From: Flavobacterium sp. Sd200
GTDB taxonomy: Bacteria > Bacteroidota > Bacteroidia > Flavobacteriales > Flavobacteriaceae
NCBI RefSeq assembly: GCF_009826935.1
Contig: NZ_WUMN01000010.1
Coordinates: 42,337-106,336, forward strand
Reading direction: 5' to 3'
DNA: 64,000 nt
Position numbers and translations under genes: made by a program
In this document: positions 9,029-17,452 of the stretch, one piece after another
Position numbering within the stretch: position 1 is the stretch's first letter
Layout: each line of letters starts with the position of its first letter
Notes under the pieces: model-generated
Seen by the model: the letters and a program-made list of their open reading frames with translations, nothing else
Database searches by the model: none
Told to the model about the DNA's origin: nothing

Positions 9029-11164
9029 CTATTTTTCATCAAGCAACTGTTGTAGCTTGCCCCTTTCAGCTTCAGGCAACTGTGGCAGCATAGTTTCAAA
9101 CAACGGCCTGTAACCTTCCTTTTTAAGCAGCTTTCTAATATTATCCTTACCAAATTTTACAAACTGCCATTTGTGGTGCAGGGTAGCGTTTACAAGATTT
9201 TGCCAAACTATTGGGTCGGCGCGACCTATGTAAATAAGCTTTGCCAATGCATTTTGCCTAACATTACTTTCATATCGTGGTGATGCATACTGCAACAACT
9301 CACTATAAAAATCTTCTTTTTTCTCAGGCATATAATCTTTAGCCGAATAAGCCAGGGTAAGCCACAATATGCGAAGGTTTTTATCGCTAAAGCCCACCCA
9401 GTTGCTACTTTTATTCAATATTTCGGTTTGTCTTGCAGGAAAGCGTTTAAACAGCACATTCAGCACTATTTCTTTGGTAATGTATGAATCATCATCCATC
9501 AGGCTCATATATTCGTTCTCAAATTCAGCAGGAACATTGGCTACCGTCCTGGCTACAGCCTGACGCAAATGGAGGTTGCCGCTTTTCATGGCAAGCCTTA
9601 CTATTTCTGCCTTATCAGCAAACGGAACCTGCGCCGTTTGAAATATAACCTCTTCTTTAACAGGATAAAACTGGTCGCTTTGCAATATTTGCATAAAAAT
9701 TGGTTTCTTGTCTTCAAAACGTTTATCGTCTAACTCGCCAACTTTTAGATACAGTTGCATAAACTGATTTTTTGATAAAATCTCAAGAGCCTCGTCAACC
9801 TCAAAACTGCCGGATTGCAGCCATCGTTTTTTAAACAATGCTGTATCATAATCAGAGACCTTATTGATTTCTGCCAAAAACTCATCAGTTTCGACATTCT
9901 TAAATGCATATTTTTCAAGATATGTTTTTACTGCCTTTTTAAAATTATCGTGCCCTATATTTTCGCGTAAAACATGCAATGCCCATGCCCCTTTTTGATA
10001 AAAAGAAAGAGAACTGGCCTTCTCGTTCATTACCGGTATAGTATCGGTTTTAGAAGCCTGTTGAAGGCGCTCGGCAATTTGATACATTTCGTAGTTAAAA
10101 TGATCTTCTCCATAAAGTTCTTTTTCTGCCAGCAGGGCATAATAGGTTGCAAAGCCTTCCTGCAGCCAGTGGTGCTCTCCGCTTTTCGCTGTTACCATAT
10201 CGCCAAACCATTGATGGGCAAGTTCATGTGCATTTACATTAATATAAGTACGATCATTAAATCCGGTTTCGTCTACCACAAAATCCTGCGCAAAAGTGGT
10301 CGAGGTCGTGTTTTCCATTCCGGCATACAAAAAGTCGAGCACAGGTACCTGTCGGTATATTCCCCACGGGTAATTTACGCCAATTTCGCGCTCAATGAAA
10401 TCAAAAATCCTTTTACTGTCACGGTAGGTAGAATTAAATTTAGAAGCGTCTTCAGGCCTGTAATAAAACTCTAAAGGAACACCTGAAGCAGCAACCTGAC
10501 TTTGATTATCGAACCTTCCAATGGCAAGCATTACAAGGTAGCTGCTCATGGGCTTTTCCATTTGATATTGCCATTTTTTTAAACCTCCATTATCCTTTTT
10601 ATCTTTAAGTATTCCATTAGATAACACAGTGTAACCAGCATTAAAATCAGCAGAAATATTAAATATAACTTTCTCGTTTACATCATCAAAACTCGGTAGC
10701 CAATGGCTGGTATATTTACCTTGCCCCTGCGTCCATATCTGCACATCCGTATCAGGCAAACCATCCGGTCCGGGAGTAGCCGCATTATTGCATTCAGGGC
10801 AATCATACTTTACAAAATAAAGCGTTTGTTTAGGTGTTGCCGTATAAGTAAATTCAAGTGTATTTGTCCCTTTTTTATATCCTTTAAAAAGCTTTAATAC
10901 TTTGCCAGTCGATGCCCATCCTGTTTTCTTTTTACCATTAACCTTTACATCTTTGAACAGAATATTTTGTGCATCAATATAAATAGTATCGGGTTTAGAG
11001 AATACTTCAAAAGTATATTTAACCCTACCCTTAACCTGCTTTTGGGGCACATTAAAAGACAAAGAAACATCGGCAGTTTTAAAATCTACATTTTTAAGCT
11101 GATCTTTTTGTTGTGTAAAACCAACTGATGTGATTAGTAAAACACAAAGTGTATATAGTTTCAT
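9029..11164 (-). CDS. Secreted M1-family metallo-aminopeptidase
   Basis: Exported zinc aminopeptidase. The start chosen is the ATG at 11164, because the signal peptide MKLYTLCVLLITSVGFTQQ begins there; an upstream TTG at 11188 adds eight unlikely residues. In the 711-residue protein the substrate loop YAGMEN is at about 280-285, the zinc motif HELAH at 313-317 and the third ligand Glu at about 336 in WLQEGFATYY, spacing that matches the M1 family. A C-terminal helical, HEAT-like region follows. Likely peptide scavenging in the periplasm or outside the cell. Monocistronic by context. Confidence 0.93.
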   Translation of the reverse strand: MKLYTLCVLLITSVGFTQQKDQLKNVDFKTADVSLSFNVPQKQVKGRVKYTFEVFSKPDTIYIDAQNILFKDVKVNGKKKTGWASTGKVLKLFKGYKKGTNTLEFTYTATPKQTLYFVKYDCPECNNAATPGPDGLPDTDVQIWTQGQGKYTSHWLPSFDDVNEKVIFNISADFNAGYTVLSNGILKDKKDNGGLKKWQYQMEKPMSSYLVMLAIGRFDNQSQVAASGVPLEFYYRPEDASKFNSTYRDSKRIFDFIEREIGVNYPWGIYRQVPVLDFLYAGMENTTSTTFAQDFVVDETGFNDRTYINVNAHELAHQWFGDMVTAKSGEHHWLQEGFATYYALLAEKELYGEDHFNYEMYQIAERLQQASKTDTIPVMNEKASSLSFYQKGAWALHVLRENIGHDNFKKAVKTYLEKYAFKNVETDEFLAEINKVSDYDTALFKKRWLQSGSFEVDEALEILSKNQFMQLYLKVGELDDKRFEDKKPIFMQILQSDQFYPVKEEVIFQTAQVPFADKAEIVRLAMKSGNLHLRQAVARTVANVPAEFENEYMSLMDDDSYITKEIVLNVLFKRFPARQTEILNKSSNWVGFSDKNLRILWLTLAYSAKDYMPEKKEDFYSELLQYASPRYESNVRQNALAKLIYIGRADPIVWQNLVNATLHHKWQFVKFGKDNIRKLLKKEGYRPLFETMLPQLPEAERGKLQQLLDEK

Positions 11165-11305
11165 AAATGCTGTAAAGTATGTCTGCAAAACTAATCAATT
11201 TATTAATCTTAGCCTTTGGCAAAGGTTTCAACATCATTATACCTACTCCCTAAAAATTTGTTAAGAATATAATTTGCCAAGTAAAAATAAGTGTTTACTT
11301 TTCGA

Positions 11306-11468
11306 TGAACTGATTTAAACTTTTTTGATTGAAGCGAGAAACAGGGATTTTTGTTCCAGATTTTAGCTTTTTTGCACTGCATAGCAACGCTACGGAGTAA
11401 TAAACAAGGTAAAATATGGGGCAAAAAGACCATTTTGCAGCCAATTGAAAAAAGTTTAAATCAGTTCA
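11306..11468. repeat. Perfect 21-bp inverted repeats bounding a 121-bp core
   Basis: The arm at 11306-11326 (starting TGAACTGATTTAAAC) is the exact reverse complement of 11448-11468. The 163-bp element fills half of the 337-base gap between the aminopeptidase and patatin genes and ends 33 bases before the patatin ATG. Short frames cross it on both strands, but none looks like a real gene. It resembles a miniature inverted-repeat element or a large folded leader; no clear target-site duplication is visible. Outside it the gap holds nothing recognisable. Confidence 0.6.
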
Positions 11469-11501
11469 ATTATATCAAACCGCAACAACAAACATATCTT
11501 T

Positions 11502-13286
11502 ATGAAAAATATTGCCCTTGCTTTTTCTGGTGGCGGATTTAGGGCTGCTGCCTTTTCGTTAGGCACCCTATCCTACTTAAATAAAGCACAGTACAATAAC
11601 ATACCACTGCTCCACAATGTAAAATTTATTGGTTCGGCATCGGGTGGCAGCATTACCAACCTTGCCTATAGCCTTAGCATTGCTCAAGGTAAAAGCTTTG
11701 ATGATTTTTACTTTGAGCTTATGGATGCAATGGAAGGCGAAAAACTAATAGCAAAGGCCTTCGAAATTCTTAAAGATAACAGTTACTGGAAAACACGCGC
11801 TCATAAAAACCGGAATCTTATTAATGCTTTTGCCATAGCTTATGATGAAATGCTTTTTAATAAGGTTGAATTTGGGGCTTTAAATAATACTTATAATGCC
11901 GGTAATTGCCATATTGAGCAGGTTTGTGTTAATGCTACCGAATTTGCCAATGGCCTTAGTTTCAGGTTTCAGTCAAAACATAAAAACCCAGATGCTGGCA
12001 GCGGGCTGTTGGGCAACCATTTTATAAATATATCTGACGATACTATTGCAAACAAAATAAAACTTGGCGATATACTTGCTTCGTCTTCCTGTTTTCCGGG
12101 TGGCTTTGAGCCACTTATTTATCCGGATGATTTTATGCACGAAAAACTGGATACCAAAGAACTTACAGATGCATTAAACTATCGGGATAATCCTTTTACA
12201 AATGAGATAAATCCGGAAGACATTGGAAATGCTAAAGAGCCTAAAGATCAAAAGCAATTTGCACTGATGGATGGCGGCATTGCCGATAATCAGGCTATAG
12301 GAAGCGTAAACCTTGCGGCAAAGCGAAATAAAGATAACCCATTCGATCTGCTACTGATTACTGATGTTTCCAGTTATTTTATAAATGCATACAGTACACC
12401 AAAGCAAGTCCGTATTCCGTTAGGCAAATACTCTGTAAGGCAAATAGGTTTTACTACTGCCCTATTATTGTTGCTGTTTATAGTCACAGTTCTTGCAGGC
12501 ATTATTTTAAAATTGGAGTGGTTAAAAACGGTACTTCTTATTGTAGCGGTTATAATTCCCATACTTTTTATCCTGCCAAAATTCAGGTACCTCTTTAAGC
12601 AGAAAGCAAATGAGGAAGACGGCACCTGGAAGCTCATGGTACTAAACTATGGGCGCTATTTTTTACAATTGCCTTTAAACGCTTTGCTGCTCATGCTGTT
12701 TACAAGACTTAAATCGGTTTTTTTAATGACTACAGATATTTACCTCAAACAAATTCGCCGTAAATACTACGAACAGCTATTTGAAGACGCTTCATCTCCT
12801 GAAACGGTTGTTGCCAATGCTATCTACGACCTGAGCAGAATTAAAGATAAGGTAGCCTCGAAAAAAATTGAAGAAGATGTAAAGGACGAATTGGGATATG
12901 ATCCTGAAAACCCTGATAAAAAGCCTAAAAACAATTTGCCTGCCCCAAGCCCTATAATAAGGTACGTGGCAGAAGAAGCGAGAAAAGCGGCTACTACATT
13001 GTGGTTTGATCCTTACCAGCAAAAAGCTATGCTGAAAGAAATTATAGTAGCTACAGGGCAGTTTACTACCTGTTATAATTTACTAAAGCACCTGAAAAAA
13101 AGGAAAAATCTTCCAACGGACGACACACAAGCAATAGCCCAACTGCAATTACAATTAGAAAAAGACTGGAATAACTTTAATAAAGATCCCTTTTGGCTTT
13201 TTAATGAAGGACAAAAGAACAGACAGGAGCCGCTGGTATTGTCTGTAATTAAAACAGGAGCTGATTATAAAGTAGTTAAATCTTAA
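11502..13286 (+). CDS. Membrane-anchored patatin-like phospholipase
   Basis: Patatin-fold serine lipid hydrolase. The oxyanion loop SGGGFRAAAF is at about 9-18, the nucleophile motif GSASGGS (GxSxG) at about 48-54 and the catalytic Asp in MDGGIADN near 260-267, giving a complete Ser-Asp dyad. Unlike plain soluble patatins, residues about 310-360 contain two strong transmembrane segments and a third hydrophobic stretch follows near 390-410, so the enzyme should be held at the inner membrane with a further 180-residue cytoplasmic tail of unknown role. It has no signal peptide. The small coiled protein at 13381 follows on the same strand 94 bases later. Confidence 0.88.
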   Translation: MKNIALAFSGGGFRAAAFSLGTLSYLNKAQYNNIPLLHNVKFIGSASGGSITNLAYSLSIAQGKSFDDFYFELMDAMEGEKLIAKAFEILKDNSYWKTRAHKNRNLINAFAIAYDEMLFNKVEFGALNNTYNAGNCHIEQVCVNATEFANGLSFRFQSKHKNPDAGSGLLGNHFINISDDTIANKIKLGDILASSSCFPGGFEPLIYPDDFMHEKLDTKELTDALNYRDNPFTNEINPEDIGNAKEPKDQKQFALMDGGIADNQAIGSVNLAAKRNKDNPFDLLLITDVSSYFINAYSTPKQVRIPLGKYSVRQIGFTTALLLLLFIVTVLAGIILKLEWLKTVLLIVAVIIPILFILPKFRYLFKQKANEEDGTWKLMVLNYGRYFLQLPLNALLLMLFTRLKSVFLMTTDIYLKQIRRKYYEQLFEDASSPETVVANAIYDLSRIKDKVASKKIEEDVKDELGYDPENPDKKPKNNLPAPSPIIRYVAEEARKAATTLWFDPYQQKAMLKEIIVATGQFTTCYNLLKHLKKRKNLPTDDTQAIAQLQLQLEKDWNNFNKDPFWLFNEGQKNRQEPLVLSVIKTGADYKVVKS

Positions 13287-13380
13287 ATAAAAAAGGTAAT
13301 AAACAGGTAACCATCCGTTAACACAAAACCATTTGTTATTACAGACCTTGCGGTGTTTTTAACCGCTACAATTAATACAA

Positions 13381-13707
13381 ATGTTCAGTAAAAAAGAATT
13401 AAAACTAAGGCAGGAAATAGGCAAAAAGAACATTCAGCTTTGTAAAGAATCAGTAAAGGATATAGAAGAGCTTTACAACGACCTGAATAACTCATATACC
13501 TCAATAGAAAATGTTGCCGAAGATTTTATAAAATTTACCGACACTATAAAAACCAAAGTAGAAGAAGCCGACATTGAAAAAATGCAGGCATTTGCTAAAA
13601 AACTTGCCAAAGTAGACAAGGTTGCCCGTGACGCCGTGCGCGATATTAGGGATATACTGCGCAGCCAGAAAAAACGACTTAAGGAAGTGCAGCGTGAACT
13701 AAACTAA
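13381..13707 (+). CDS. Small charged helical protein, function unknown
   Basis: A 108-residue, strongly charged protein with heptad-like spacing of hydrophobic residues through most of its length (for example AFAKKLAKVDKVARDAVRDI), so probably a coiled coil or helical bundle. No signal peptide, cysteine motif or recognisable domain. ATG preceded by an A/T-rich leader. It lies between the patatin and thiolase genes on the same strand; no function can be assigned. Confidence 0.7.
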   Translation: MFSKKELKLRQEIGKKNIQLCKESVKDIEELYNDLNNSYTSIENVAEDFIKFTDTIKTKVEEADIEKMQAFAKKLAKVDKVARDAVRDIRDILRSQKKRLKEVQRELN

Positions 13708-13817
13708 GCATACAGATTTTTTAAAAGAATAGTACGCCCCCGTTATTATTTTAAAACTTTTCTTACCAATAGTTTACAACTGTTTCCGTAACTTAGTGTA
13801 TCTAAAAACAATACGCT

Positions 13818-15095
13818 ATGCCAACCGAAACCACTGTAAAGAAAGTAGCCATTGTTGGCTATAACCGCATCCCTTTTGCACGCCAGTTTACCAACTATGC
13901 CGAAGCCTCTAATACCGATATGATGGTAGCGGCATTAAACGGGCTTATTGATAAATGTGGTCTTGCAGGTTTGCAGCTTGGCGAAGTGGCTGGTGGTGCG
14001 GTAATAAAACACAGCTGGGAAATAAACCTTATGCGTGAATGTGTTTTACACACTTCTCTTAATCCTAAAACACCCGCGTGCGATATACAGCAGGCGTGCA
14101 ATACAGGCCTTGAGGCTGCAATGTATATTGCAAACAAAATAGCTTTAGGACAAATAGATTGCGGCATAGCAGGCGGTGTAGACAGCACCAGTAATGTACC
14201 TTTATATCTGAATGAACATGTGAGGGGATTACTTTTAAAAGCACGGCGCAGTAAAAGCACATGGGAAGCCATAAAACAGTTCTCTAAGATCGGGCTGAAA
14301 GATTTTAGTCCGCTTGCGCCCGCAAATTTAGAGCCCGGCACCGGGCTATCTATGGGTGGCCATACCGAATATACCGCTAAATTTTATAACATAACCCGAC
14401 AGGAACAGGATGCTTTTGCCCTTAGCAGCCATCAAAAAATGGTAGCAGCTACAGACAGTGGCTTTTTTAACGATATGGTTTCGCCATACTTAGGGCTCAC
14501 TCAGGACAATAACATGCGAAGGGATACATCTATAGAAAAACTGGCAAAGCTAAAACCTGCGTTTGACAAAGAAAACGGCACACTTACTGCAGGCAACTCC
14601 TCCCCTCTTACAGACGGTGCGTCCTGCCTGCTGCTTGCCAGCGAAGACTGGGCACACGCGCATAATTTGCCCATATTAGCCTACATTACTTTTGCCGAAA
14701 TGGCCGCCATAGAATATATAGAAAGCAAGCAAAACCTATTGCTTGCACCTGTTTATGCCGCACCACGAATGCTGCAAAAAGCAGGACTCAAGTTACAGGA
14801 TTTTGATTTTTATGAAATTCATGAGGCATTTGCAGCACAGGTACTTGCTTTGCTTAAAATTTGGGAAAGCCAGGAACTGTCTGATGCTTTTGGGATTCCT
14901 GCACTTGGCAGCATTGACACCTCTAAGCTTAATGTAAACGGCAGCAGCCTCGCCACCGGGCACCCTTTTGCTGCTACAGGTGGTCGTGTTATTGCCACGC
15001 TTGCCAAACTATTGCACCAAAAAGGCTCCGGAAGAGGGCTAATATCAGTATGTGCCGCAGGTGGTCAGGGCATGACCATGATACTGGAACGCTGA
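13818..15095 (+). CDS. Acetyl-CoA C-acyltransferase (thiolase, FadI/FadA-like)
   Basis: Thiolase that cleaves 3-ketoacyl-CoA in fatty-acid oxidation or condenses acyl-CoA units. The acylated Cys is in QQACNTGLEA near residue 93, the His in EIHEAFAAQ near 335, the NVNGSSLATGHPFAATG motif near 374-390 and the second catalytic Cys in CAAGGQGM near 415. At 425 residues it has the length of the FadI-type subgroup. No fadJ/fadB partner sits beside it, so the pathway role is inferred from family only. Confidence 0.92.
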   Translation: MPTETTVKKVAIVGYNRIPFARQFTNYAEASNTDMMVAALNGLIDKCGLAGLQLGEVAGGAVIKHSWEINLMRECVLHTSLNPKTPACDIQQACNTGLEAAMYIANKIALGQIDCGIAGGVDSTSNVPLYLNEHVRGLLLKARRSKSTWEAIKQFSKIGLKDFSPLAPANLEPGTGLSMGGHTEYTAKFYNITRQEQDAFALSSHQKMVAATDSGFFNDMVSPYLGLTQDNNMRRDTSIEKLAKLKPAFDKENGTLTAGNSSPLTDGASCLLLASEDWAHAHNLPILAYITFAEMAAIEYIESKQNLLLAPVYAAPRMLQKAGLKLQDFDFYEIHEAFAAQVLALLKIWESQELSDAFGIPALGSIDTSKLNVNGSSLATGHPFAATGGRVIATLAKLLHQKGSGRGLISVCAAGGQGMTMILER

Positions 15096-15116
15096 TAAAT
15101 TTTATATTTAATTAAA

Positions 15117-15404
15117 CTAAGCTAACTGATTGGTTATATATACCTTGATTGGTTCTGACAATAATGTTTCAGAAGCTGAAAGAAATACCTTTAAATGAGG
15201 TGTATCATTATGCTCTTTTAGTTTTTCGGCACTTTCCCATATTTCATGAAATATAAAAACGTTTTGCTCGTCAGCAGCCTGATGCAGGTTATACTGTAAA
15301 CAGGCAGCCTCCTGCCTTGATGCCGAAACAAGAGATAATAAGAGTTGCTTTAACTCTTCTTCTTTACCCGGATGGCTTTTTATAATTGCTGTTAGATTTA
15401 TCAT
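15117..15404 (-). CDS. Antibiotic biosynthesis monooxygenase-domain protein (YgiN-like)
   Basis: A 95-residue single ABM domain (dimeric ferredoxin-like alpha/beta barrel): it opens with INLTAIIKSHPGKEEELKQLL, and the family pattern EAACLQYNLHQ...FIFHEIWES is clear. E. coli YgiN of this family oxidises quinols. It lies downstream of, and on the same strand as, the MdaB-like quinone reductase gene, the same order as E. coli mdaB-ygiN, which supports a quinone/quinol redox role. Confidence 0.87.
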   Translation of the reverse strand: MINLTAIIKSHPGKEEELKQLLLSLVSASRQEAACLQYNLHQAADEQNVFIFHEIWESAEKLKEHNDTPHLKVFLSASETLLSEPIKVYITNQLA

Positions 15405-15436
15405 TTTATTATTTGCTTTAAATATTTAATTAAAAT

Positions 15437-15468
15437 AATTCGTAATTCGTAATTCGTAATTCGTAATT
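15437..15468. repeat. Tandem heptamer AATTCGT, 4.6 copies
   Basis: Four exact copies of AATTCGT (15437-15464) plus a partial fifth, between the quinone reductase gene (its stop codon begins inside the last partial copy) and the ABM gene. Noncoding on both strands. Copy number may vary by slippage; an effect on the downstream gene is only conjecture. Confidence 0.85.
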
Positions 15469-16057
15469 AAACAAAAATCTCTTTTAAATGCTCTTTGTAC
15501 AAGGTCATGTCATGTGCTATATTGGCATTCTTTTCTACGTCATGAAAATGCATCCCCGGTAACGGCTGCATTCCTGTAAAGGCATTCATACGGTGAAAAC
15601 CAAATAGCACACCATTGTCTACACTATGCTCATTAAAAAATTCTCCCGGCAGTGTAAAAGCTTCTTTCGGTGCATTCCATGAGGTAGTAACCATGTATTT
15701 GCGCCCGTGCATTGTGCCGCCTGTTCCATAATTAACAGCAGGATTACTTCGCGTACGGCCATCACTGTTGTAAATACCTTTTGCATGACCTTCGGTAAAA
15801 ACCACATCTATATATTTTTTAAAATTGTGCGGTAACTGAAACCACCATATAGGCGTATGGTAAATAACTACATCGGCCCATACAAATTTTGCTACTTCTT
15901 CGGCAGCATCATAGTCATTGCTAACGTTGGTTACTTTTACTTCAAAATTATCATTATTACTAAAAAAATCCAGCGTTGCGTCGGTTATTGTTTCATTGTA
16001 CCTGCCTCCAGAATGACCAAATTCCTGACCACCGTTTATTATGAATATTTTCTTCAT
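15467..16057 (-). CDS. MdaB-like NAD(P)H:quinone oxidoreductase
   Basis: Flavodoxin-fold FMN/FAD quinone reductase of 196 residues. The N-terminal IFIINGGQEFGHSGGRYN and the central YHTPIWWFQLPHNFKKYID are hallmarks of the MdaB branch, which reduces quinones by two electrons in the cytoplasm. It is divergent from a LysR-type regulator gene (102 bases apart) and followed by the ABM gene, so the three probably form one redox-responsive unit. Length and motifs are intact. Confidence 0.92.
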   Translation of the reverse strand: MKKIFIINGGQEFGHSGGRYNETITDATLDFFSNNDNFEVKVTNVSNDYDAAEEVAKFVWADVVIYHTPIWWFQLPHNFKKYIDVVFTEGHAKGIYNSDGRTRSNPAVNYGTGGTMHGRKYMVTTSWNAPKEAFTLPGEFFNEHSVDNGVLFGFHRMNAFTGMQPLPGMHFHDVEKNANIAHDMTLYKEHLKEIFV

Positions 16058-16128
16058 TGCTATTGTGCGTTATAATTACAGGAACAAAATTACCATGAGG
16101 AAAACTATTATAAAAATAAGTTGTTTTA

Positions 16129-16136
16129 TACATTTG
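16129..16136 (+). promoter_or_regulatory. Candidate -7 element of the LysR-type gene
   Basis: TACATTTG fits TAnnTTTG and lies 23 bases before the regulator ATG. No TTG sits at the right distance. On the opposite strand 16085-16092 reads TAATTTTG, a matching -7 for the mdaB-like gene, also without a good upstream half. Both are candidates only. Confidence 0.4.
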
Positions 16137-16159
16137 CATCATAATTATAATAGATTGTT

Positions 16160-17056
16160 ATGGTTAATTTAGAATGGTACCGCACTTTCAAGGCTGTTTA
16201 TAAAACAGGAACACTTACCGGCGCAGCCCAGGAATTGTTTATCTCCCAACCGGGTGTAAGCCTGCACATCAGTTCATTAGAAAACTACACAGGTTACAAG
16301 CTCTTTGACCGTAAAGGCAGGCGCATGGAACCAACTGAGCGAGGAAAAGTGCTGTATAATTTTATTACCGAAGCACTGACAAAACTGGAAGAGGCAGAGA
16401 AAAACTTTCAGCGCAGTACCGAAAAACATACGCCAACCATTAGTGTGGGCATGTGTTTTGAAACGTTTCAAACCACACTCGAGCCCTATATTTCACAACT
16501 GCCCTTTAATGTTATAATTCAGTTTGGTGAATATCCTGAAATGGTGAGCAATCTTGAAAAAGGCATACTCGACCTTATAATTACTCCGCAAATGGTGCCA
16601 TCGCCCAGTGTAGTCTATGAATCCTTTAGTTCGGAAACCATAGTATTGGTGGGCGGAAATACAACAGATACTAACACTTTTAATGAGTTGCTTGCCACGT
16701 ATGATTCTGAAAAATTAGAAATTTGGCTTAAAGAAAATAAATGGTATGGCACTACCGGAGATATGGAGCACCTGCGCCGTTTTTGGCAGCTTAACTTTAA
16801 TAAATATCCTGATTTCAGACCAAATTATATTGTACCCAATCTAAACTCTATTATACGTTGTTTGGGCAGTGGCATAGGTTTGGCAGTAATTCCTGACTTT
16901 TTGTGTAAAAAAGAAATTGATAGCGGGCTTATAAAACTTATATGGGAAGGCAGTACAAAACTTACAAATACACTCCATTTTGCCTGCCGTAAAAAAACTT
17001 TATATGCAGATGAAATAGCTGTTATTAAAAAGATATTTAAGGAGGTTATGGTGTAA
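16160..17056 (+). CDS. LysR-family transcriptional regulator
   Basis: A 298-residue LysR-type regulator: winged helix-turn-helix at residues 1-60 (TGTLTGAAQELFISQPGVS is the recognition region) and a two-lobed periplasmic-binding-like effector domain from about 90. No cysteine pair typical of OxyR is apparent at the usual place. Divergent arrangement with the quinone reductase gene is the classic LysR target layout, so it probably controls that pair. Confidence 0.93.
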   Translation: MVNLEWYRTFKAVYKTGTLTGAAQELFISQPGVSLHISSLENYTGYKLFDRKGRRMEPTERGKVLYNFITEALTKLEEAEKNFQRSTEKHTPTISVGMCFETFQTTLEPYISQLPFNVIIQFGEYPEMVSNLEKGILDLIITPQMVPSPSVVYESFSSETIVLVGGNTTDTNTFNELLATYDSEKLEIWLKENKWYGTTGDMEHLRRFWQLNFNKYPDFRPNYIVPNLNSIIRCLGSGIGLAVIPDFLCKKEIDSGLIKLIWEGSTKLTNTLHFACRKKTLYADEIAVIKKIFKEVMV

Positions 17057-17057
17057 A

Positions 17058-17333
17058 TTAATCTATTTCCTCAAAATCAATATACTCACCTACTTTCTTT
17101 TTTTCTTTAGGGCGTTCACTGGTAGTATCAGCCTGTTGGTGGTTTGCCTGATTATTATAATATTCCTGTTGTCTTTGTTGTTGCTCATATAGGTTTTCGC
17201 CCGCTTTTTTTACTACCTGCTGTATTAAAACAGGGGCAAGTAACCTCAAAAGAAAGCGTATTGCATAGTAAGAAAGTATTATTATAAACAGTGTTCTTAA
17301 AAAACCGGAAAATGATGCTGTATCCATTATCAT
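17058..17333 (-). CDS. DUF4834-family small membrane protein
   Basis: A 91-residue protein with one or two hydrophobic stretches near residues 10-40 (FLRTLFIIILSYYAIRFLL and LLAPVLI) followed by a Gln-rich, charged tail and a conserved acidic end (GEYIDFEEID). This matches the flavobacterial DUF4834 group, whose function is unknown. It converges on the LysR gene with one base between the stop codons. A second Met two residues in could be the real start. Confidence 0.75.
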   Translation of the reverse strand: MIMDTASFSGFLRTLFIIILSYYAIRFLLRLLAPVLIQQVVKKAGENLYEQQQRQQEYYNNQANHQQADTTSERPKEKKKVGEYIDFEEID

Positions 17334-17405
17334 AAAATTTTGTCAAAAATAATCAATCCCCATTTTTAAATTAAATTGCCGTTCTTAAAATAATAATAAA
17401 TATAC

Positions 17406-17413
17406 TATTTTTG
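17406..17413 (+). promoter_or_regulatory. Candidate -7 element before the outer-membrane/GNAT operon
   Basis: TATTTTTG fits TAnnTTTG and lies 39 bases before the ATG at 17453. The nearest TTG (17376-17378) is 27 bases upstream, longer than the usual spacer, so support is partial. Confidence 0.4.
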
Positions 17414-17452
17414 AGGGACTGAAAATTTACACAACCAAAAAACGAGCCAAAC

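Noticed and set aside
11209..11542. Short frames on both strands across the inverted-repeat region
   Set aside because: They overlap each other and the perfect repeat arms, lack a coding-like composition, and one runs into the patatin start in another frame.
15437..15468. Short direct repeats as a CRISPR-like array
   Set aside because: The 7-base units are contiguous with no spacers; a simple tandem repeat.
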